10,576 bases of DNA, from positions 1-10,576 of the forward strand of contig JBDTDR010000031.1 in assembly GCA_039922955.1 (NCBI GenBank), given 5' to 3'. The position numbers were made by a program, and so were the translations under genes. Below the pieces are notes generated by a model that was not told the origin of the DNA, made no database searches, and saw only the letters and a list, made by a program, of their open reading frames with translations. This document shows, piece after piece, positions 5,100 through 10,576 of this stretch. Origin of the DNA: Tumulicola sp039922955. Its GTDB lineage: Bacteria > Vulcanimicrobiota > Vulcanimicrobiia > Vulcanimicrobiales > Vulcanimicrobiaceae. Each line of letters opens with the position of its first letter. Positions within the stretch are counted from its first letter, which is position 1.

Positions 5100-7601
5100 T
5101 CAGCCGCGGGCGAGTTCTTCGATTCGCCGGGCGATTTCGTCGGCGTAACGGCGAGCTTCGTCGTCGGAGCGGCCTTCGGCGTACACGTTGAACTGCGGTT
5201 CGGACGCGTCGGGAAGGACCAGCACCCAACCGCCGTCGCGGCTTATCCGAATTCCGTCGGTCAGCTCGACGTTTTCGCCGTCGGTTTCATCGAGCAGGCG
5301 GCGCATGATTTGCCCCTTGCGCTCCCACGGGCAGTGGTCGCGTCGGGCTGCCAAGTGCCATGTCGGAAGCTCGTCGACGATCGCGCTCAACGGGCCCTCT
5401 TGGCTCGCAATCAGTTCCATGATTTTGGCGGCGGCGTAGAGCGAGTCGAAGACCGGCTGAAACTCCGGGAAGATCAGTTCGTAGTTCGCTCCGCCGGCAA
5501 AGGCCAGCGACGCACCGGCTTCGGCCGCGAACGCCATCAGGGAGCGCCGGTCGCTGCGCGTGCGGACCACCGTCGCGCCGAGCGCTTCGGCTACCGTTTC
5601 GATCGCGCTGGGCGCCATCACCGGCACCGCGATGCGCGCGTTGGGCACCAGGCCGGCGACCAAAATCGTAAGCAGCGCGAGCAGGCGGCTTTTCTCGATG
5701 ATGCGCCCGCGGTCGTCCACCAGAGCGAGCGCTTCGCCGTGCTGGTCGAGCAGGATTCCGAGGTTCGCGCGCAGCGAGGTCGTCACGTTGCTGAGCTGCT
5801 CGAGGTGGCGCGCGCGGTTGCGCGCGAACGTGAGCACCTTGGCATTGTCGAAAAACGCGTTGAGCGCGATCATTTCCACGCCGAGATTGCTCAGAATGCG
5901 TGGAAGAATCAGCGAGGCGTTTCCGTAGGCGTAGTCGATCACCACGCGCATATTAGCCGTGGCCATGGCCCGCGGCGCGAGCGCGGCCAGAAAGGCGTTG
6001 CTGTATCCTTCCAGCGTACGTTCGGGAAAGCTGAGCAGTCCGACCGCTTCCATCGGCGTGCGCCGGAAATCTTCACGGAAGAAGATGTTCTCGATCTTAC
6101 GCTCGGTGGTTTTGTCGATGTTGACGCCGTGATTGTCGAAAAATTCGATAAGAAACCGGCCGGGGTCGCTCGGGGATATCCCGGTGTGGGCGCACGCATC
6201 GCCGGACGCGCGCACGGCGTATCGCGAAACCGGCGTGGGGACCTCGCGCAAGTCCTGCACGTTGACGCCGACCGAAAGCAGCCCGGCGATGATGCAGCGA
6301 TTGGTTAGGCGCGACGCGGGATGCGCGTCGCGGCTCGTCAGCACCGTTTGCCCGGGACGCAGCACCGAACCCAGCGCCTGGCCGAGTTTAAGCGTAAACT
6401 CCGGCGTGATTTCGATGTTGGCAAGTCCCGATACGCCGTCGGCCCCGAACAGCGATCCGGGCCATTTGATCCCGTAGATCAGCGACATCGAGACGATCGA
6501 TCCGGCGGCCACCGATTTGTCCGGCCAAAGCTTGATGTTGGATGGCACGGTCGAGCCGCTGCCCAGCGTGCTCCCACGGCCGATTACGGCGCCTTCGAGA
6601 ATCGTGACGCGATCTTTTACGATGACGCGGTCGGCTAAGGTGCAGCCGGTCAGGGTCGCGCCCTCCCCGACGTACACGTCCTCCCAGGTTATCGTGCGAT
6701 GGAGGCGCGCGTTCTCCGCGACGATCGAGGATGCGCCGATCGCCGTCAGCTCTTCGACGACGGCGCCCGCCTCGATGGTGACGTTACGCCCGATCGACAC
6801 GGGGCCGTGCACGTGAGCGTCCGGAGAGATGCGGCTGTCCTCGCCGGCCCACACGCCGGGCCGGATTTCCGTGCCGGGCATTTCGACTCGAACCGCGCCC
6901 GAGAGCGCGTCGTAGTTAGCCTGAAGGTACTGCTGCAGATTGCCGATGTCGCTCCAATACGCGCCGGTGACGTGACCGAAGAGCGGCTTGCCGTCGCGCA
7001 GCATGAAAGGAAAGAGATCGCGGGAAAAATCGTAACTCTTTCCGGCCTCCATGTAGTCGAAAATCTCGGGCTCGAGGACGTAGATCCCGGTGTTGATCGT
7101 GTCCGAAAACACCTCGCCCCAGGACGGCTTTTCCAGGAACCGCGTGATGCGGCCGTGTTCGTCGGTGACGACGACGCCGAACTCCAGCGGGTTAGGCACG
7201 CGCTGCAATGCGATCGTGGCTGCCGCTCCCTTGCGTTCGTGGTAGGCGAGCAGCTCGGTAAGGTCGATGTCGGTGAGCGCGTCGCCGGAGACGATCACGA
7301 AGCGCTCGTTTCCGAGCAGCGGTTGGGCGAGTTTGATCGCGCCCGCGGTGCCTAGCGGCGTGTCTTCGACGACGTAAGCCATCGAGATGCCCATATCCGA
7401 TCCGTCGCCGAAGTAGTTCTCGATTTCGTCGGCCAGATAGTGGAGGGTCGCGACGACGTCGGTGATCCCGTGCCGCCGCAACAGGTCCACAATGTGATGC
7501 ATCACCGGTTTGTTGGCTACCGGCGCGAGCGGTTTGGGGCGGCTCGAGGTCAGCGGGCGAAGGCGCGAACCTTCGCCGCCGGCCATGACGACGGCTTTCA
7601 C
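5100..7601 (-). CDS. Sugar-1-phosphate nucleotidyltransferase / beta-helix / pseudo-phosphomannomutase fusion
   Basis: Three domains in 833 residues. Residues 1-235 form a nucleotidyltransferase with GGEGSRLRPLT (8-18), PKP (22-24), LGTAGA (83-88), GDALTDID (106-113, metal-binding aspartates), EKP (157-159) and WSDIGN (216-221), making an NDP-sugar from a sugar 1-phosphate. Residues about 245-375 are left-handed beta-helix hexapeptide repeats. Residues about 373-833 match the phosphoglucomutase/phosphomannomutase fold, but its active-site loops are degenerate: the catalytic TASHNP-type loop reads ISPSDP (475-480), the DGDxDR metal loop reads DQHGEA (619-624), the GExSGH sugar loop reads GGANYE (703-708), and SGTEP reads DASEP (798-802). 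This architecture is known and usually annotated mannose-1-phosphate guanylyltransferase. The substrate is unproven; glucose 1-phosphate is possible given the operon. Translation starts at GTG (7601-7599), overlapping the malQ stop as GTGA, behind an AAGAGGGA site. It is the last gene of the glgX-malQ operon. Confidence 0.9.
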   Translation of the reverse strand: MKAVVMAGGEGSRLRPLTSSRPKPLAPVANKPVMHHIVDLLRRHGITDVVATLHYLADEIENYFGDGSDMGISMAYVVEDTPLGTAGAIKLAQPLLGNERFVIVSGDALTDIDLTELLAYHERKGAAATIALQRVPNPLEFGVVVTDEHGRITRFLEKPSWGEVFSDTINTGIYVLEPEIFDYMEAGKSYDFSRDLFPFMLRDGKPLFGHVTGAYWSDIGNLQQYLQANYDALSGAVRVEMPGTEIRPGVWAGEDSRISPDAHVHGPVSIGRNVTIEAGAVVEELTAIGASSIVAENARLHRTITWEDVYVGEGATLTGCTLADRVIVKDRVTILEGAVIGRGSTLGSGSTVPSNIKLWPDKSVAAGSIVSMSLIYGIKWPGSLFGADGVSGLANIEITPEFTLKLGQALGSVLRPGQTVLTSRDAHPASRLTNRCIIAGLLSVGVNVQDLREVPTPVSRYAVRASGDACAHTGISPSDPGRFLIEFFDNHGVNIDKTTERKIENIFFREDFRRTPMEAVGLLSFPERTLEGYSNAFLAALAPRAMATANMRVVIDYAYGNASLILPRILSNLGVEMIALNAFFDNAKVLTFARNRARHLEQLSNVTTSLRANLGILLDQHGEALALVDDRGRIIEKSRLLALLTILVAGLVPNARIAVPVMAPSAIETVAEALGATVVRTRSDRRSLMAFAAEAGASLAFAGGANYELIFPEFQPVFDSLYAAAKIMELIASQEGPLSAIVDELPTWHLAARRDHCPWERKGQIMRRLLDETDGENVELTDGIRISRDGGWVLVLPDASEPQFNVYAEGRSDDEARRYADEIARRIEELARG

Positions 7602-9820
7602 AGCGGTCCCTCTTGTAGCATCATCGCCTGAGTATCACCCATGATGGCCCCGATGCGGAACAGGCGTCCGTCGGCCGCGAGGGCTTCGAGCGGCAACGAA
7701 CGCTTGCGTCGCCAGTTCGGGTGCTCGTCAACCGTTCCTGGGACGTTAACGCCGCAGACCTCACCCAGGACGTCTTCGATCGCGACGACCGCCAGCAGCG
7801 AGGCCGTGCGGCCTAGAAAGCGATGAACCGCCACGGAAAGCTCGTCGGTAACCTGCAGCGTGCCGCCGGCTGCGGCATCCTCGCGAAGCCGGCGCGTGCA
7901 CGGCCCGTCGCTACAGCCTTCGCGTTCGAGCGCGTCGATCAGCATGAATCGCGCGTGCCGGCGTTCTTCATCCGCGGCGCGTGCGGCGTCGCCGGTGGGA
8001 TAGAGACCGAGCTTGGCGCGCAACGCAATGTCGTCGCCGGTCCACCACCCGGCCAGCGGTGGGAGATCGTGCGTGCCGATGCTGGCGGCCGCCAGCCGAG
8101 GGTAGCGTTGTGGCGGAAGAAACGCGCCATCGTTCCACCCGCGCTCGAAGTACACCAGGCGCGACCCAAGCGCCCGCGCGGCATGCAGGCGTTCGCGAAA
8201 ACCTTCCGGCACCGTTCCGAGATCTTCGCCGACGACGATGCAGCCGTTGCGCACGCTCTCGAGCGCGAGGATGCCGAGCATCTCGTCGAGATCGTAGCGC
8301 ACGTACGCACCTTCGATCGCCGGCCGGCCGCGCGGAATCCAAAACGCGCGCCGAAGGGCCATGATGTGGTCGATCCGTAGCACGCGCGCGTGACGCATGT
8401 TGGCGCGGAATAACGCCGCCAGCGGCGCGTACGAGCGTTCGCGCAGCGCGCGCGGCGAAAGCGGCGGCAGTCCCCAGTTCTGTCCGCGCGCGTTAAGCGG
8501 GTCGGCGGGTGCTCCCAGGGAAACTCCCGCCAGGATCGTGCGCTGGTCGCTCCAGGCATCGGCGCCGTTGAGATCGACGCCGACCGCCAGATCGCGGTAT
8601 AAACCGACACCGCACTCCCGGCCGGCCGCCGCCGCGCGCGCAAGCTGTCCGTCGGCCAGCCACTGCAGGTACAGATAGTAGTCAACGCGTTCGCGGCGTT
8701 CGCGCGCAAATCGCGCGACCGCGATCGTGTCGGGAGAGCGGTATGCCGCCGGCCACTGCAGCCAGCCGTAGCTCTGGGCATCGCCCGCACGGAAAAACTC
8801 GGTCAGCGCTTCGTAGACGGCCAGGCGTTCGAGCTCGCGGCCGCCCGCGCTTACGAACGCTCGAAAGCTCGCGGCGCGCGCGTCGCCCGGCCGCTCCAAG
8901 TGATTGACGCAAAAAGCCGCAAAGAGCGGCTCGAAGACGCCGCGCTTGGCCTCGGACACGCCCCGGTGATCGACGAGTTTCTGCGCGCGAAGCGATTGCA
9001 GTGCGGCTTGGAATGCGGGATGCTCGATCCGGGCCCGCGCCTCCGGAGATTCCGCGAGGTCGGGGACTTCGGTCACGTCGACGTACAACGAGTTGAGAAA
9101 GAGCCGGCTCGAGGGCGCGTACGGGCTGGACGCCGTAGGGTTGCTCGGGTGAAGCTCGTGCAACGGGTTGAGGCCGATCGCTCCCGCGCCGGCTTCCCCG
9201 GCCAGGATCGCGAGGGCCGCGAGGCTGCTGAAATCCCCAATGCCCCAGTCGCGCTTCGATCGCAGCGCGTAGAGTTGGGTGGCCAAGGTCCAGATGCGAC
9301 CGTGCTGCATTTCCGCGGGAACGTAACACGCGTCCGGTACGACGATGAGCGCGCTCGACGCTGCGACGTCGCCCGCGCGCACGACCAGTCGGTGATAGCC
9401 CAGCGGCAGCCGGGCGTCGATCGATACGCGGCGGCGCTGGAAGAGGCGTCCGCCGACGCGCCGTTCTTCGACTCTCTCGGCGTCGTTCCAGGCGATGTCG
9501 CCGCGGAGCGAACGTCGGTCTTCGAGGGCGATCTCCCACAACAGCGCGTCGCCATCGGGGCCGGCGGGCAGCGAGCAAGGAATTTGCAGCGACGTCTCGG
9601 CGCTGCCCATCGTGACGGGCGGCAGCACGCGCGTCCAGGTTTCGTCTTCGGCGCGCTGCAGCGAGCCGGCGATCGCGTCGTCGGAAGATACGTCGTAGTC
9701 CATCGCAGCCAGCAGCGCGCTCTTGGTCGCGTCGGAAACCCGCGTTTCGGTCCCGAAGTAGTCGCTGAAACTCGGCGCAATGCCGGCCAGCTCGGCGAGC
9801 CGGTTTAGCGCCTCACTCAC
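7598..9820 (-). CDS. malQ: 4-alpha-glucanotransferase (amylomaltase, GH77)
   Basis: Transfers 4-alpha-glucan segments between malto-oligosaccharides and releases glucose, acting in the cytoplasm on the short chains freed by GlgX. With the GTG start at 9820 it has 740 residues and is of the long E. coli/actinobacterial type, with an N-terminal beta-rich extension (about 1-165) before the barrel. Motifs in this numbering are WGIGDF (192-197), GLYRDLAVGVDLNGADAW (406-423), RIDH with nucleophile Asp484, GEDLG with acid/base Glu532, THD with Asp585, and a PGTVDEHPNWRR C-terminal block. The spacing of the three acidic residues (48 and 53) is like that of characterised amylomaltases. A TTG at 9847 is an alternative start adding 9 residues, but the GTG gives a terminus (VSEALNRLAELAGI) like those of the family. 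It overlaps the glgX stop by 8 bases and the next gene's GTG by 4, so the three genes form one operon. Confidence 0.95.
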   Translation of the reverse strand: MSEALNRLAELAGIAPSFSDYFGTETRVSDATKSALLAAMDYDVSSDDAIAGSLQRAEDETWTRVLPPVTMGSAETSLQIPCSLPAGPDGDALLWEIALEDRRSLRGDIAWNDAERVEERRVGGRLFQRRRVSIDARLPLGYHRLVVRAGDVAASSALIVVPDACYVPAEMQHGRIWTLATQLYALRSKRDWGIGDFSSLAALAILAGEAGAGAIGLNPLHELHPSNPTASSPYAPSSRLFLNSLYVDVTEVPDLAESPEARARIEHPAFQAALQSLRAQKLVDHRGVSEAKRGVFEPLFAAFCVNHLERPGDARAASFRAFVSAGGRELERLAVYEALTEFFRAGDAQSYGWLQWPAAYRSPDTIAVARFARERRERVDYYLYLQWLADGQLARAAAAGRECGVGLYRDLAVGVDLNGADAWSDQRTILAGVSLGAPADPLNARGQNWGLPPLSPRALRERSYAPLAALFRANMRHARVLRIDHIMALRRAFWIPRGRPAIEGAYVRYDLDEMLGILALESVRNGCIVVGEDLGTVPEGFRERLHAARALGSRLVYFERGWNDGAFLPPQRYPRLAAASIGTHDLPPLAGWWTGDDIALRAKLGLYPTGDAARAADEERRHARFMLIDALEREGCSDGPCTRRLREDAAAGGTLQVTDELSVAVHRFLGRTASLLAVVAIEDVLGEVCGVNVPGTVDEHPNWRRKRSLPLEALAADGRLFRIGAIMGDTQAMMLQEGPL
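7607..7614 (-). promoter_or_regulatory. Ribosome binding site of the nucleotidyltransferase fusion
   Basis: Read on the minus strand this is AAGAGGGA, 5 bases before the GTG at 7601. It lies in the last codons of malQ and supports the GTG, which overlaps the malQ stop, as the real start. Confidence 0.6.
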
Positions 9821-10576
9821 GGCTCTCGCTTCCGACGAAAAGCGCAAACGAGCGGTCGGCCATCTGGAACGGCGTCCCGGGCGTCGCCGCGACGTTAGTC
9901 GGCGACCCGTTCCAGCGGGCGGTATCGATGAGGCCGATCCACTGCTGCGCCGCCGCGGTCGAGGGTAACGTGAACTCGAACGGGAAGTCGTGTCCGTTAA
10001 CGACGATCAAGAAACTGTCGTCGATCTCGCGGTATCCCTGTAAGCTGATAAAGCGATCCGCGGTGTCGCCGCCGAGGAGCGCGCCGAAGCATCGCCGGGA
10101 CGTATCGTTCCAATCGTCGTGCGACATTTCGCGCGCGTCGGGGGAAAACCAGGTGATGTCCTTGAGCGGCGAATCGCCGGTCGTCACGCCGCGAAAGAAG
10201 CGCGGCCGGCGAAAGACCGGATGCTCGCGCCGGATCGTCAGGAGCAGCCGAACGAACTCGAACAGATTGGTGTTCTGATCGAGCAGGTTGCTGCGATCGA
10301 GCCAGGCGATCTCGTTGTCTTGACAGTAGGCGTTGTTGTTCCCGACCTGGGTGTGCCCGAGTTCGTCACCGGCCAGCAGCATCGGCAATCCCTGCGAGAG
10401 CAGCAGCATCGCGAAGAAGTTTCGCTTCTGGCGCTCGCGCAGCGCCAAGATGCTCGGGTCGTCGGTCGCGCCTTCGGCGCCGCAGTTCCAGCTGTAGTTC
10501 TCATCGGCGCCGTCGCGGTTCTCCTCGAGATTCGCCTCGTTGTGCTTGTGGTCGTACGAAACGAGATCGTTGAGCG
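9813..10576 (-). CDS. glgX: Glycogen debranching enzyme, C-terminal part (partial)
   Basis: C-terminal 254 residues or so of a GH13 isoamylase-type debranching enzyme that cleaves alpha-1,6 branches of glycogen. The reading frame stays open to the right-hand window edge, so the 5' part lies beyond it. The first visible residues, LNDLVSYDHKHNEANLEENR, followed by a DG...NYSWNCGAEG stretch, are a hallmark GlgX block. It directly follows the third catalytic residue (the HD of FVTxHDGF), which is just outside the window. LSQGLPMLLAGDELGHTQ and the NNNAYCQDNE stretch come next, then a beta-sandwich C-terminal domain ending SESRE. The stop at 9813-9815 lies inside the first codons of malQ. This gene heads the visible part of the operon that continues with malQ and the nucleotidyltransferase fusion. 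The catalytic residues cannot be checked here, and trehalose-pathway relatives (TreX) share this region, so GlgX/TreX is the safe family-level call. Confidence 0.92.
   Translation of the reverse strand, partial: LNDLVSYDHKHNEANLEENRDGADENYSWNCGAEGATDDPSILALRERQKRNFFAMLLLSQGLPMLLAGDELGHTQVGNNNAYCQDNEIAWLDRSNLLDQNTNLFEFVRLLLTIRREHPVFRRPRFFRGVTTGDSPLKDITWFSPDAREMSHDDWNDTSRRCFGALLGGDTADRFISLQGYREIDDSFLIVVNGHDFPFEFTLPSTAAAQQWIGLIDTARWNGSPTNVAATPGTPFQMADRSFALFVGSESRE

Noticed and set aside
5310..6308. 332-codon open frame on the plus strand antisense to the nucleotidyltransferase fusion
   Set aside because: It is fully within a gene with clear domains, and its product is low-complexity Arg/Asp/Val-rich. 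It looks like a codon-bias shadow.
8682..9808. Two long frames (a plus-strand 302-codon frame at 8900-9808 and a minus-strand 298-codon frame at 8682-9578) overlapping malQ
   Set aside because: Both are very Arg-rich, lack motifs and lie inside the intact GH77 gene. They are shadows of high-GC codon usage.
9821..9847. Upstream TTG start for malQ
   Set aside because: The GTG at 9820 gives a terminus typical of the family and a short overlap with the glgX stop. The added 9 residues have no support.
1..10576. Possible defence system, mobile element or CRISPR array
   Set aside because: No direct-repeat arrays, transposase or integrase motifs, tRNA-like sequences or defence-type domains are visible. 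The composition is uniform, and all genes but two (the glycosyltransferase of unknown specificity and the exported protein) are standard metabolic enzymes.

Overview
The window is a compact, GC-rich (clearly above 60% by eye) bacterial chromosome segment that is nearly all coding. It is devoted to central carbohydrate and alpha-glucan metabolism. I see no tRNA or rRNA genes, insertion sequences, phage genes, CRISPR arrays or other mobile-element signs, and no stretch over 300 bases lacks a gene. The fused nucleotidyltransferase/pseudo-phosphomannomutase, the short ROK glucokinase and the short-form 6-phosphogluconate dehydrogenase suggest a free-living high-GC bacterium. An Actinobacteria- or Eremiobacterota (WPS-2)-like lineage is my guess, but the sequence alone does not settle the taxonomy.

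Layout. (1) About 1-3117, plus strand: the end of an unidentified upstream gene, then a ROK/polyphosphate-type glucokinase, a 6-phosphogluconate dehydrogenase of the short form (gnd) and a glucose-6-phosphate dehydrogenase (zwf). These are packed as an operon, with a 6-base gap, directly abutting genes, and a 4-base ATGA overlap. (2) 3098-3715, minus strand: a small exported protein of unknown function. Its 3' end overlaps zwf inside a perfect 18-bp palindrome, so both proteins end in the same residues. (3) 3716-3836: a divergent promoter region. (4) 3837-5084, plus strand: a retaining GT-B glycosyltransferase with glycogen-synthase-like features. (5) 5100-10576, minus strand: an operon read right to left, glgX (its 5' part lies outside the window), malQ, then an 833-residue fusion of sugar-nucleotidyltransferase, left-handed beta-helix and phosphomannomutase-like domains. 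Its genes overlap by 8 and 4 bases.

How they fit together. GlgX debranches glycogen or a related glucan, and MalQ rearranges the released malto-oligosaccharides, yielding glucose. The ROK kinase can phosphorylate glucose to glucose 6-phosphate, and Zwf and Gnd oxidise that to ribulose 5-phosphate with reduced nicotinamide cofactor. The nucleotidyltransferase fusion and the glycosyltransferase plausibly form the anabolic arm (sugar activation and polymer or glycan synthesis), but their sugar and nucleotide specificities cannot be read from the sequence.

Most genes are recognisable metabolic enzymes. The features most worth attention are the apparently dead mutase domain of the fusion protein, the shared palindromic 3' end of zwf and its convergent neighbour, the likely NAD preference of Gnd, and the unassigned glycosyltransferase and exported protein. 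I found no convincing entirely new system.
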